From contig JAKEKT010000011.1 of the NCBI GenBank assembly GCA_021495925.1, forward strand, positions 1 through 64,000: 64,000 nt of DNA. Reading direction: 5' to 3'. A model generated the notes under the pieces. That model ran no database searches. It was not told the DNA's origin and was given only the letters and a program-made list of their open reading frames with translations. The position numbers and the translations under genes were made by a program. Shown in pieces: positions 13,058 to 24,600 of the stretch (its first letter is position 1; every line of letters begins with the position of its first letter). This DNA comes from Diplodia intermedia. Its lineage: Eukaryota > Ascomycota > Dothideomycetes > Botryosphaeriales > Botryosphaeriaceae.

Positions 13058-14002
13058 ATGGGTAAGCCGCTTTTCTCCTTCACCTCGATCCATACCCACC
13101 GACCGGCACAACCGTATCGACGTCTGCAATGGCAGCTTTGTGAAGGCGGACCGGGATGATTGGAGCACACGGGCGCATCAGAGCGAAGCCAGGGGCCGAG
13201 TGCCATGCTCTGCGATGGAAGAAGCCTACGAAATGCTGGTGGACCGCTTGAAATGCGCCCCGGATTGAATATTTGACAAAACCGCACCCGATCGCAACCG
13301 CTACCCTTGGACCGCCCACCACCACGCAAAGCACAATCGACAATGCAAGAGACTGACTGAATTTTGTAGGTCGTCTTCAGGAGTACCAGGTCATTGGCCG
13401 TCACCTCCCCAGTGAGGCCAACCCGACCCCCAAGCTTTACCGGATGCGCATCTTTGCTCCCAACGATGTCGTCGCCAAGTCCCGCTTCTGGTACTTCCTG
13501 AGCAAGCTCCGCAAGATCAAGAAGACCAACGGCGAGATCGTTTCGCTGAACCTGGTCCGTACACCTGCACCGTCCCTCGAAATTTCTGCGACAACTAACG
13601 CGCCTCAAAGATCGCCGAGAAGCGCCCCCAGAAGGTCAAGAACTTCGGCATCTGGATCCGCTACGACTCCAGGTCCGGCACTCACAACATGTACAAGGAG
13701 TACCGTGAGATGTCCCGCACCAATGCCGTCGAGGCTCTCTACCAGGATATGGCCGCCCGCCACCGCTCCCGCTTCAGGTCCATCCACGTAAGGAGCCCCG
13801 CGAGCACGATGCAACAGTGCGCAGTGCTGATAGCCGTGTGCAGATCCTCAAGGTCGTCGAGATCGAGAAGGCCGAGTCCATCCGCCGCCCCTACATCAAG
13901 CAGGTCCTCGCCAAGGACCTCAAGTTCCCTCTGCCTCACCGCGTCAACAAGACGACCTCGAAGAAGATCTTCACCGCGAACAGGCCGTCGACTTTCTTCT
14001 AA
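13058..14002 (+). CDS. RPL20: 60S ribosomal protein eL20 (L20/L18ae)
   Basis: Four exons, 13058-13061, 13370-13554, 13611-13787 and 13844-14002, encode about 174 residues, the normal length. The first exon carries only ATG plus one base; the start reads MGRLQEYQVIGRHLP after a 308 bp first intron, and the protein ends KKIFTANRPSTFF. FGIWIRYDSRSGTHNMYKEY and KFPLPHRVNKTTSKKIFTAN are hallmark eL20 stretches. The role is a structural protein of the large cytosolic ribosomal subunit. A long intron right after the start codon is common in fungal ribosomal protein genes and often carries regulatory or snoRNA sequence; I could not show either here. Codons are strongly C-ended, as expected for high expression. 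Confidence 0.97.
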
Positions 14003-14203
14003 GCGTTTTCCGGGTTGCGTGGGAGGAGTGCATGGGGGTCATACTACAGGGTTATCGGCATTATGGGCACTCTGTTGTAGCTACGATACCATGGCGGTAG
14101 CTCAAAAAATGAATGAAAAGCCCAACGAATCTCGATCACAAAGCGTTCTTCCGAATCGGTGGAGGAGGTGACAATGAGAGGTCTCATGAGTGTTTTTGAC
14201 TAT

Positions 14204-15307
14204 CTACAGCTTTGATTTGGCATTCCCTCCAACTTTGGGCTTACCCGCCGTGTCGATGGGATTCCACCACGGATAAACGGCAGGAGCATCATTCTCCATC
14301 GTACCGGTGAATTTCGGAGGTCTCTTCTCCAAGAACGACTGAACTCCCTCTTTATTATCTCTGCAACCCTTGTTAGCTCACCAAGAATTATGCAGGAAAC
14401 CGACGAGACTCACTTGCTGCTGAAGAGCTCGTACAGGATCCTCGAATCGAGCAAGTGCTGCCCCTCGGCGCTCCCGGCATCCCTCCACATCAGCTCCTTC
14501 ATCAAATTCGTGCTCACCACGCTCGTATTCGCAACGACCTCATCCGCAATGCCCAGCGCGCGCGGCAGCACGTCCTCGGGGCGATCGCAAAGCTCGGTGA
14601 AGAGCGGCTCGAGCAACTTGTCGCCCGCTTTGTACACGGCGCCCGTCGTGGCCAGGTGCAGGGCGCGCGAGTGGCCGACCAGGCGCGGCAGGAAGAAGGA
14701 CGAGCAGGCTTCCATGACGAGGCCGCGGCGCGAGAAGACGAAGCCGATTTTGGAATCGCGGTGCGCCACGCGGATGGCCATGGGCAGCGTCATGGTGATG
14801 CCGACGCCGACGGCGGCGCCTTGCAGCGCGCCGATGACGGGCTTGCGGCAGCGGTGGATGGCGAGGACGACGCGGCCGCCACTTTTGATTTTCACGTGTC
14901 AGCCTGATTCGTCTCTCTCCTCTCTCGGCCAGAGGGCATGTTCAAGTTGGTATGTAGACTTCAATACAGGGGAAAACGAAAGGGGAAAAGTGTATATACC
15001 CGTCACGATGATCGTTGACCTTCTCCGACCCACTCATGAAGCCGATGTCGAGGTCGGCGCCGGCGCAGAAGACGGGCCCGTGGCCGGTTACGACGATGCA
15101 GCGCACGCGGTCGTCGGTGTCGAACAGGGCAAAGGCGCGCTCCAGCTCCTCCATCATGGTCTTTGTGAAAGCGTTGCGCCGGCCCGGCCGGTGCAGCGTT
15201 ACCACCACGACGGGCGTCGGCGTCGGCGATGAGGCTGGGTGATGCGACAGCTTGATGTCATGGAAGGGGAGGGCGGCGTAGGATTGCGGGAGGGTTGTTG
15301 AAGACAT
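14204..15307 (-). CDS. Peroxisomal enoyl-CoA hydratase/isomerase family protein
   Basis: Three exons, 15307-15000, 14881-14414 and 14360-14204, give about 310 residues. The crotonase fold is evident: VVVVTLHRPGRRNAFTKTMM at the N-terminus, the oxyanion-hole segment GPVFCAGADLDI, then KPVIGALQGAAVGVGITMTL. The protein ends AKSKL, a perfect PTS1, so it should act in peroxisomes, probably in beta-oxidation of fatty or branched acyl-CoAs. The second oxyanion region is normal, but a typical hydratase glutamate pair is not obvious, and GFVFSRRGLVMEA suggests the isomerase/ECI-like branch. The ATG at 15307 was chosen because it precedes a compact N-terminus without a mitochondrial leader; the frame stays open further upstream. 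The acceptor of the first intron is AAAAG rather than CAG. Confidence 0.9.
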
Positions 15308-16432
15308 GTTGGTGTTGCAATGATTGAGTATGTATTGTCGGAATTGGCGGAAGTCGTTAAAGACTTGGTGTGGTGCTGTCTTGTCAAAATGGATGAAATG
15401 CACGTTGTTGAGAGCGACTTTGCCAGATCATTGAGATCCCATGGTGCTGTTTAGGTCGGAGGGGTGGGTTAGCCGGACCTTGCGGAGAAGGAAGCTTGAA
15501 TCTGGGGTAAGCCGAGGTATGCCGCCGATCTAGGTAAGGTTTACTTTGAGGTTACACGACAGGTGACAGAAGATTTCGGGACTACATCTGGTGGGCGAGA
15601 TTTTTCCCTTGCCCACCCGCACAGCCATGGTCTCCGTGGCGGAGTGGTAAACACGTTCAAAATTATTCAACCCTGAAAAACAGACTAACTACACTTGATC
15701 TAGGCAAAGCTATATACAGAGAAGTAATAAACACCTTGCCAGGGGGTAAGTCTTGGGGGTTTCCTGCATGAAGCCGCTCCCCCATAACATGGGGTCGGGG
15801 ACGAACTGCGTAGGTTTATTTTGCCAATTTCCCCTTTGCTCTTGTAATGCGTTTGCTCATTTTTGAACGAGCACCAGGTGTATTTCGGACATAGAGGTAA
15901 GCGCAACGTATGGGTGGTTAAAGTGAAAATTCGGACGTGGATAGACTTAACAACCAATGACCGCGTCCGGTAGTGACCGCTGACCACAAACAGAGTCGGC
16001 CTATGTGTCTTGGAAGATTATAAGTAGCGCAGTATGGTTTGCAGCGACTACTGCTTACTGTGGCTGCGTCTGTCCTACCCACCAACGGGTCGGACGGGGG
16101 AAAGAGCCGTTAGATTTGCGGGGAACAGTCACCTGCCACTTCACTTCTCACCACAACACAGCCAATAGGGAATATACAAATGCAGTTCTTCTATGTAGCG
16201 AGAGTTTATTTACAGTAAATGCAATGTCGTGAGTACCCAATCCACCATGTAGCAAATTTCCGTCCTTCGCCAAGATGTCATTTGACCACCCTGTCCTGTT
16301 CACCACACCACCACGCGTCCACGAAACGGGCAGGGGATCGGATATATCGCAGTCTGGGACTTGGAGACCCATGTGCTCGTTAAAGCAGATTAATGCGGTC
16401 GGCTGTAGGAAAGGGGTCGGTAAGATAGGCTT
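15308..16432. other. Intergenic region
   Basis: About 1.1 kb between the hydratase start and the GH64 stop. It holds short random ORFs only. A stretch near 15629-15654 resembles the 5' half of a class II tRNA but has no matching 3' half. No gene is supported. Confidence 0.5.
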
Positions 16433-17686
16433 TTAGGTCGAATTGCCGCCAATGTAGACCGTCAACACCTGCGGCGCCCCATCAAACACACTTCCTGATT
16501 GATCTACGCCACTGTCGGGAGCTACGTCATCGTAAGGGAACGCATAGCCTCGTTTGTCTGTGTTTGCTTCATGTACAATCCTCGAGTAATGGTTGGTGAT
16601 GGAGTCTTTGTAGTACTCGTCGACGCTGGTGGCCGGTGTGGTGGTGTCAACCAACAAAGTGCTACGGTTGAACGCGGCTGCCAGACGCGGAATGATGGCA
16701 TTACGGAGCTGGCTTCCTGAAGCATTGGCAAAGGGGCCGGTGCTGCAGGAGAAGATGTCGGCGCTTGAGGGCTGGCTGAAGGTCTCGGTATCAAAGACAA
16801 ACTGGTTGTTCGTGATTTTGCCAGAGACGGTACCAAACGACGCCTGCGTATTGACGTTCAAGGATTCCGAGGCGTATTTGGACCAGACGCGGTTGACGTA
16901 GTCCTGGAAGTAGGTGCCGAAGTCGTTGCCCGTGACTGCGCCGTTGTTCGGGGAGAGTGCCCGGAGATTCCCGCCGCTGGAGTTCTTGACAATGAGACTG
17001 GACCACGGCGCGCCGTCCGTGTTGGATTGCGTCTGCAGAGCAGAGCAAACGGTATCGAGGCCATTCTCGGGCATTCCGGTCACCGACTGGGTGGCGCCGG
17101 CAGTGTTGGTGAGCTTCAGTCCAACAGAAATGCCGACGAAGTCCACGTAGGTGATGTTGGCGTAGAGCTGGGAGCTGTTCCAGGTAAATTCGCAGAAATC
17201 CCAGTTCTTGTTGATGTTGGGATCGGAGTTGTTGGTCACGGAGGGGGTGACCAGAGCGGGCCCGGGGTTCAGGAGGAAGGTGAGCTTGTCGTCAACACAG
17301 AACCAGATGCGAGCACCAGCGAGATGCGGGATGGTAACGGTTTTGGTCGAACCCGGCGCGCCCAGTGGAATCGAAGCATCGTCGGAGAGATCAGCGCCTT
17401 CCTTGGAGGGGGAAGTTGGGTAGTAGGCGCTGGCACCGTCGGCCTTCAGAATGAAGAGGGCGTTGTTGTTGTCGATTGCCTGGCCGGTGATGTAGGCGTA
17501 AACATTGCTGGAAGTAGTGTTGTTCACCAAATCAATGCTCAGGGTGTCGGCGGTGGCGCGGATGGGCTGCTGGGCCTGTTGCGGTCGATTGCCCGGGACA
17601 GGGGGGGCGGATTGGGCGTGTTCCTGGGGCTTGGGCTTCCGCAGGCGCTGGAGGCGCTGGATGAGGCGCTTGATTGGGCTTGTCAT
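16433..17686 (-). CDS. Glycoside hydrolase family 64 beta-1,3-glucanase
   Basis: Single exon, 417 residues from the ATG at 17686. The frame stays open to 18028, but a TATA-like element at 17780-17787 places transcription start downstream of the longer option, so I chose MTSPIKRLIQ as start. The GH64 thaumatin-like barrel begins near residue 46 (TLSIDLVNNTTSSNVYAYIT). The catalytic pair known from the Streptomyces laminaripentaose-producing enzyme (Glu and Asp 16 residues apart) is matched by E166 in FCEFTW and D182 in TYVDFVG. Further family markers are GARIWFCVDDKLTFLLNPG and the C-terminal AYPFDDV-like segment (GYAFPYDDVAPD). The expected role is endo-cleavage of beta-1,3-glucan for wall remodelling or mycoparasitism. 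No signal peptide is visible, odd for a wall enzyme: either secretion is unconventional or an upstream exon exists. Confidence 0.92.
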   Translation of the reverse strand: MTSPIKRLIQRLQRLRKPKPQEHAQSAPPVPGNRPQQAQQPIRATADTLSIDLVNNTTSSNVYAYITGQAIDNNNALFILKADGASAYYPTSPSKEGADLSDDASIPLGAPGSTKTVTIPHLAGARIWFCVDDKLTFLLNPGPALVTPSVTNNSDPNINKNWDFCEFTWNSSQLYANITYVDFVGISVGLKLTNTAGATQSVTGMPENGLDTVCSALQTQSNTDGAPWSSLIVKNSSGGNLRALSPNNGAVTGNDFGTYFQDYVNRVWSKYASESLNVNTQASFGTVSGKITNNQFVFDTETFSQPSSADIFSCSTGPFANASGSQLRNAIIPRLAAAFNRSTLLVDTTTPATSVDEYYKDSITNHYSRIVHEANTDKRGYAFPYDDVAPDSGVDQSGSVFDGAPQVLTVYIGGNST

Positions 17687-17779
17687 GACGTTGTCAGAAC
17701 CAATAGTCGAGGAACTAGATTCAGGGACAGGGCGCGGACTAGAGATGAGCAGATCACCTTGCAGCTGGCGGCGGCGAAT

Positions 17780-17787
17780 CTTATATA
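17780..17787 (-). promoter_or_regulatory. TATA-like box of the GH64 gene
   Basis: The sequence TATATAAG on the minus strand lies 94 bp upstream of the chosen ATG. It supports the shorter protein start. Confidence 0.55.
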
Positions 17788-19015
17788 CGGCTACAGTGGG
17801 CTGGTTCAAGCCAGCATAGCAGACAAGTGACTTGGCAGAGGGCGAGGGAGGTGACCGAGACACCACAATGCAGCCAACCAAGGCGCCACGGCGTGATGGC
17901 AGGGGAGGCGAGTAAGGCAGCCAAGGCCAGCGCACGTTCCAATGGCAGAATGAAGCTCTCGCACTCAGTTCAAGCGACAGCAACAATGACGACTCTGGCG
18001 GCAACGCTAAGCAACGGCAGATCCCCAATCAGCTCGGGTCGCGCCATCGACGGTCCCGGCCGCCAGAGTCATGCGACGACGCTGCCCCGGATCTTCACCG
18101 GCGCCACGGGGCAGAGAGAGTTCGCATGACCGTCACAGCGCACGGCGCCGCGTGGAGCGCGTGGACGAGACGCTCAGCTGGGAGCATTTCGACAGCCAGA
18201 AAGCCCGATGGCCGGGTCGCTGACTTCGGGCGGGGCCGCGAACGGGAACAAGGGCCGAGGGGAGAGTGAAAATGGCGCTCGACAGGGAGTTGGATGGCTT
18301 GAGGAGGGGCACGACAGGTTTTGGGTGTCGGGGCAGTGGAGCGGCCGTGCCGAGAAACGTGCCTGCCCGCTGTGACGCGTCGCACCAAACTCTCAACTCA
18401 CTCCATCGCGACTGCCTTACCCCGTCAGCGCCATCTGACTGCCTCCTGCTCCTGCCGTGCACGCCGTCTCCTGGCGCCGAGCCGGCCGTCAGCCCTGCCG
18501 CTGACCGCAGTCACCTGGGAATCCTCAGCAATGGCGCCGCGCCGACTTGCCTAACCCGGTACCCTATATGTGCACGAGACATTCGGCACTTCGGCCCTGC
18601 CCCCTCCAGGAACGCTGTCCCAATCCAGCTATTCTCCTTCCCGCCAATCCGTGTCCAACTCCGTCCACCTGAATGCCTTTACTTTTGCTGCCAAGCCTCG
18701 CCCCACACCCGCGACGCTACATTTGCTCCACGCTTAAGACAGTCGCACTCGCCATCGCCCCATTTGCGCCCTCCAAGACTCAGCAGCTACCGGCTGTTGA
18801 TTTGGCGGCCAGCCACTAAGCAACACAGTCGTACAAAGCCTTCAGGATGCTGATTCCAGCAATGCCATGCGTCATCCGGCTGCGCCTATATCACCACATG
18901 CCAATTCACACGAGATATTGGCAAAGTCAGTCGGATGACGGCCCCCATAAGCCTTTCAGCGCCCTTGCATGAGTGGCATACGCGAGAAATCACGAGTTTT
19001 CCTACACGGTAATCC
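17788..19015. other. Intergenic region
   Basis: About 1.2 kb of GC-rich sequence between the GH64 promoter and the stop of the HhH-like gene. Open frames here are proline/arginine-rich and unlike any family. No gene is supported. Confidence 0.5.
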
Positions 19016-20047
19016 TTACTCCTTTGCGGCCTCCGTCAGCACCTCCTGCACTTTCTCCTCCAAGCTGGCTCCGACCGCTCTCTCCAACACAAGCACAAAT
19101 GCTCGCCTCTTTTTTTCATCTTCATCCTTCAATCCAATGTCCGTCACCCCCAAGTCATCCCATCCGTTCTCGAACAACTTCCTCAAGCCCATCGCCTCCC
19201 CCGGCAACCCCAACTGCTCCAGCGCTCCCTTCGTTCTCCCGTCCACAAACGGATACACCTCCTGCCACAACCACTGCACCCGTCTGCAGAAAATATCCAA
19301 CCCCGTTTCCCCCAACCCTTTCACCGCTTCCTTCAACACCTTCCGCTCCTCCCCGACATCCCATCCAGCCTCCACCCTCACGCCCTCCAACCCCCCGTCC
19401 CCGTCTTCCCCGTCCCCCCACCTCTCCACCACCGCCTCCGCCAACCCCCCAATCTCTTCCGCCGTCTTCTCCTTGTACTGAGTCCGCGCCTCCCAAAGCG
19501 CATCCTGCACCTTCCCCTCCCCGGCCGCCGCCTTGACCTTTCCCGGGGTCGTCAGGCCGTGCGGCGGGTTCAGCAGGGTGCGGACGGCACGCTGACCGAG
19601 AGTGTGCGAGATGGGCCGCGACAGGATCACGGCCGCCAACAGCTCCTCGAACGGGGTGAGGCGGGCCGTGGCGTACGTGCGGACGTCGGATGGCTGCGAG
19701 GCTTCGGCTTCCGGCGCCGTGTAAGGGAGCGCGCGGGGCGAGAGGAGGAAGCGCAGCATCTTCCTCTGGGTTTCGGACGGCTTCATAGTGCTGCTACTGT
19801 CTTCGCCTTGCCCTTTCTCCACTTCCTTGCCACGGATGGCCTTGGCTGGCGAGGGGGAGGAGTGCTGCTTGCTGTCTTTGCGCTTGCGTGCGTTGTTGAT
19901 TCCATCCCTGCTGCTGCTCTTCGGTGGCGGCGCGTGCTTGTAGCTGTCCGGGTGCATGGCGCCGCTCCTTTCGAGCTCGACCAGGCACCACATGGGCGCC
20001 GCGTCATGGGGCGTACCTTCTTGGGCTTGAGCGCGTGTTGCTGGCAT
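19016..20047 (-). CDS. HhH-GPD-like (DNA glycosylase fold) conserved fungal protein
   Basis: One open frame of 343 residues. After a basic, Ser-rich N-terminal third (nuclear-type, KRKDSKQHSSPSP), a helical domain begins near residue 128 with LTPFEELLAAVILSRPISHT, and continues to LGETGLDIFCRRVQWLWQEV. The latter lines up with the helix-hairpin-helix plus aspartate of HhH-GPD glycosylases (usual pattern LPGVGxxTAxxI followed by D), with the glycine-rich hairpin modified. I know similar uncharacterised proteins in Pezizomycotina but no function. Catalysis is doubtful because a clear hairpin lysine is missing. A second open frame starting at 20196 could be an upstream exon joined by a GTACGC donor near 20008; I could not decide between the two starts. 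Confidence 0.7.
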   Translation of the reverse strand: MPATRAQAQEGTPHDAAPMWCLVELERSGAMHPDSYKHAPPPKSSSRDGINNARKRKDSKQHSSPSPAKAIRGKEVEKGQGEDSSSTMKPSETQRKMLRFLLSPRALPYTAPEAEASQPSDVRTYATARLTPFEELLAAVILSRPISHTLGQRAVRTLLNPPHGLTTPGKVKAAAGEGKVQDALWEARTQYKEKTAEEIGGLAEAVVERWGDGEDGDGGLEGVRVEAGWDVGEERKVLKEAVKGLGETGLDIFCRRVQWLWQEVYPFVDGRTKGALEQLGLPGEAMGLRKLFENGWDDLGVTDIGLKDEDEKKRRAFVLVLERAVGASLEEKVQEVLTEAAKE

Positions 20048-21632
20048 GACGGTAGTGCTTTCTTTTGTTTTGCTTTTTTGCGTCTTTCCAACAGCGGTGC
20101 GGTTGCGCGGAGTCTGGCGGCTTGGGTTCGAAGAGTATTGATGTAAGAGGCAGTGGTCGGGCTCAAGTCAGTTGAACAAGTAGTAGCAGGAGCCATCACG
20201 CAACCGGCCCTTCACACCAATCCGTCTTCTGATGACGTCGTGAAAAATCTCAAGTAGGGCTCGGGTGGCTGGAGCCGCCACAAATGATGATGGGGGAGTT
20301 CAGCTCGGTTAGTGCTACTAGCAGAAGGCGGAGATGGGGAAGGAAGAGCTAGCTTAGCGGATCGGTTCCTGGCGATCGATCTTCACTGCTAAGCCGTTAG
20401 TCTACCCATGTGCAACGCTTTCGTGCCGCACACCAGCTTCCTCGATTCATTGGATGATTCTCGTCCGACAGCATCGAAGGTGTTGAAGGCCTTCGTTTGC
20501 CACGCCGGTGACGATAACAGACAAGAAACCAGGCGCGTTCCTATAAAGTATCTAAAGTCGCTCTGTCAACACCAGGCCCTTAGCTTTTCCTAGGTGGCCA
20601 AACGAATCTTCGGTGGTGACGATCCTGTACTGAAGCAAGCTTGTATGTATCTTTGTCTTTTTGATTATCAAGAATCAGCTTGGTTGAGCCCCGTATGGCC
20701 GTGCTGTGCTCGAGAGTGGGGGGAGTTCCGCGGTTGTCTCTTTTGTTGCTTTCATGCTTTTGCGGGAATGCGGTCAGGTCGACGTCGCAATTGTTGATGA
20801 CTCTGAATATGCCCGCGCTGTAGACGGCGGCGGCTAGAGCGGTGAGGGGAGGGCGGGAGTTGTTCTCATTGTGGGAAGTGTCGGTTGTGTGGTGTTGTAG
20901 AGAGAAGTTGCGGGAGAAGAGGTCGGGTTGCAAGCACCCTGGTAGTGTTTGGATCGAGCACGAGTGCTGTCCATATCTCTCCGCTCACCGAATTACCTAG
21001 GGCTCAAACGAGAGACAAGCAGAGCTGTATCCTTAATTACTACAGAAAGAGAATGCAGGGCTCCCAGAGCAACCGTGACTACTATCGCATTACAACAGGG
21101 AATGGAAAAGGCAATATAGAAACTCAAGAGAAATTAGGCACGCTTTCCGAAACTCACCCCTTTCATCCGCCGAACCGTCCCCCTCTTCCCACCGTCCACT
21201 CTCGCCCAAACCGTCCCAGAAGCATCGCAATAGATTGGACTCGGAATAAAGGAGGAATCAGGCTTGCTCATGAACGATGACCGGGAAAGGTTCGAATTGG
21301 AAAGACGGAGACACGTGCCCCATGACTTTGCCGTTACGCAACCAAGAAGACTCCCTCGCTGTCATGACATGAACGAAAAGACCCACAAAACCAAAGCAGA
21401 CCAGAAGTTTGTTGACGATGATGAAAAAAGGCGGCAAAAGAGCTTTCCGGAACGTTCTTCATTGCCTGGCCGGGTATAGTTGTGCGCATGCGCCTGCTGT
21501 GTGCGTGTGTCCGTGCATATTCGTTGCTTCGCTCGTACGCAAGTGTAAACACTTGCCGGTTGCAATTTTTCTCCAACATTCAAAACCCCCGAATTCGTTG
21601 AAATCATCACTCACTCTCATCGTAACATCACC
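20048..21632. other. Intergenic region with a possible BYS1-like fragment
   Basis: About 1.6 kb. On the minus strand near 20770-20850 a frame reads LAAAVYSAGIFRVINNCDVD, reminiscent of the start of BYS1/thaumatin-like small secreted proteins, but nothing downstream continues the family. The rest has no recognisable gene. Confidence 0.3.
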
Positions 21633-24600
21633 TTATCTCCTAGCGTTGCTCGCCATCAAGCTCTGTTTGACGATCATCTCGGCCGCCGCCGCTGCAGCCA
21701 GCCTCTCCTTCTGTCTCGATCGGTCACGCAGGTACCTCTCCGCCTCGGGTCTCATGCGGAGGATCCTGAGGATGATGTCATCGCTTGGCTCGGCCTGGGC
21801 CTCCTTCCGCTTCTCCTCCTTTGCTCTCTTCATGGTGCCCAGATTGCGGCTCAGCATGACTGTCTTGTGCTTCCGAGTGGGTGTGCCGACCAAGCCGGCA
21901 GCACCACCGAAGCTGTGGCCTGCAGGAGGCCCGCCAAGATGCGCGGGTGAAGAAAGACGGTTGTTACGGGCGTTCTTCTCCTGCTGCCTCTGCAGCGATG
22001 CAGCAGCCATTGCTTCAGACGTACGGATCAGGTTCTCTGACGATTCGAAGTAGAAGAAGTTCAGGTTCTGCAAGTCGTGGTACTTTGGAGACTTGAGGAT
22101 ATCAAGAGGAACACCGGACGCAATGCCAGTTTCCTCGTCAACCGCATGGAAGAAGTCAAATAGAAGCTGGGAAATGGTGAGCATGAGCCTCGGTGTAGCA
22201 AGGCTCTTCAACGTACCTGCAACCACTTGAAAACAATGTCCAGCTCTTGCTGCGTGAGAGGCCTCTGTTGGCTAGGTTTGTCGCTCAGAGGCGGCACCAG
22301 GAGACTCTCGAGAACAGCAAGCACCTCCTTCCACAGTCTAGACATGACCATGACCATGGCACTGTCTGTGAGCGTCTCCTTCATGAGCGCAAAGTTGTCG
22401 TTGAAGTAGCCGAAAAGTGGCTGAAGCGCGTTCATGACGTCTGCTTGCGAGGGGGCTTGCTGAACAGACGGGGGCCTTGCACGGAAGTACGACGCGACTG
22501 CCGAAACGGTAACGCCGCGATTCAGAAGTGCTTTCAAGGCACGACGTGACAGACAGTAGTGGATGTACGAGGAGAGCTGCGAAGCGTTAACCAAGCGACC
22601 GGCATTCAGTCTTCGAGTAGCTCACCTTGTCCGTGATCTTGCGAGTCATATCACGCTCCGACCTCTTCAGGGTCCGGAAAGCTTTGCCGAAGTAAAACTG
22701 GATGTCATCCTTCTCACCTTCCATACTCACCCTAAGCAGGAGACGACCTTGCGTGTCCAGATCAAGCCAATATTCCCTTGGCATGAAATCACGGAAGTGA
22801 GAGGGATCAAGCTTGAGTGAGGTCCGACCGACACAGTCGTGGTCACCTAGGGTATCCCAATCCCAGATGGTCGCAATGATGTTAAGAGGTCCTGATGTTG
22901 TGATGTCAACTGTCTCCTCCCAGCGCGGGTTGAGACTGCCATACACGACACGGGTCTTTGCCAGACGCTTCTGATACTCGTCGCCCAAAACAACGTACGG
23001 GTCACTGAGACCGTTCATGTCACAAGCCTTGATGTCTTCCGCCTCGATGATCTTGATGGTGAAAACATACTTGGTCATCTTCTGCCGCTGGTTAGTTGGT
23101 GGGGTGTGTTTCTTAATGACTTCGGCGCAAGCGTCAACGTTGACTTCATGCTCGAGCTTGTCGAGCTGCTGCGTGGCGTATTCGATGTTGTTGAGTTTCA
23201 CGAGGGACTGGTTGGCGTAAAGTCAGCAGGAACTGAAGTAAAGCTACGTCGAGCCGGAAACCCTTGATGGATTGGTGAAAGTACCTCTGGCAAGAACTGA
23301 TACGGTTCTATCTTGTCTTTGTTGTTCCAGGTATCCTTAGCCATCTGCAACCATTTTTCTTGGCGAGTCTGGCGCGCTGCCGCTTCCTGCTCAGGGGTCA
23401 AGCGTTCCATCTCCTTGCTGAACATGACCTCAAGCATTTCGCAATATCGGGAAAGAGCGTCACCAACGGCCTTCGAGGTTGCGGTCATGAACTTTGCGTA
23501 TTGGAGGTCGTCGTCCCAGTTCAGGTTCACAATCTGTTCGATAGACTGGTTGAAAGAGCGGAAGATGTCGACGACCGAAACACTATGGCGCTCATCGTCG
23601 GTGGGGATCTGGTCTGGGAAGTCTACGCGCACTTGGAAGTCATCCTGCTTGACAGCGTTCTCCACCCAGCCCACGAGATTCTGGTTAGTCATGTCAATCC
23701 AACGCCACACGAAGTCTTGGAGCAGATCTTCGATGTGGAAAGCAAACGGCCGGCTAAGGTATAGTTAGCGTGTGCTTGCATCGACTAGGTTGCACAACTC
23801 ACTCTGGCAGGGCATCAGCGTGGATGCGGCGGATCTCAACGAGCTCCTTGTACAGGTCGAAACCATCCGGGATAGGGACGTCTTCGCCCTTCTGCTGGGC
23901 AAACTCCATGATTTTAGCAACCAAATCCCTGGCATCAGCAGCGTACGAAGGTAGGATTTCTGCAACGAGAACGTTGAGAGGGTTTACACTGTCATAAACG
24001 TCAGCAGGCGCATCGGACGTGTCAAAGGATCAAGAATTACCCCATAATTTCCGGGTTCTTGCGGTAGCGCTTTTGGATCTTCTCACATAGCTTGATCACT
24101 GCCTTTCCAAGCTCGATGACATGGAAGAACTCCCACTCGTCCTTGGTGTCGGGGATGTTCTTTGCCAAGATCTCGCTGTAGACTTCAGCTGCCCGCTTTG
24201 CAAGCGCGTTGTTCAACTTGACCGAATACTCGTCCAGCTCTTCGGGCGTTCCGTTGAACAACGGGTCTTCGTAGATGTGATTGTTAAGTACGAACATGAC
24301 CGGGCCGAGAGTCGGGGGCTTAGAGTCGTAGCAGAACAACATGAGCTGGTAGAGTTCACGAAGTAGATCTTGATGCAGCGCCGACAGGACCTGCTGCTTC
24401 AGAATAAAATCGTGAATGGTCCATTTGGTGTGATCGAACATCGTGGTCTGCTGGAGCATCATGACACTTGACCTATTACCCTTCCTGTTGTTCTCCAGCG
24501 GCGGTTGTTTGACGAAAGTGAAAGCGTCATCCAGCGTTTCCAGGCTAATTTCTGTTTGCTGGTATTTCTCCTTGACGACGTCCAAGAAGAGCACAAGTCG

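Noticed and set aside
15629..15654. tRNA-like 5' half (CGTGGCGGAGTGGTA)
   Set aside because: No anticodon arm, T-loop or acceptor-stem complement follows; an isolated D-arm-like match.
17687..18028. N-terminal extension of the GH64 protein by 114 codons
   Set aside because: A TATA box lies within it at 17780-17787, and the extension has no signal peptide or family similarity.
21285..21300. GGTTCGAATT, tRNA T-loop-like box B
   Set aside because: No box A at the proper distance and no cloverleaf can be drawn.
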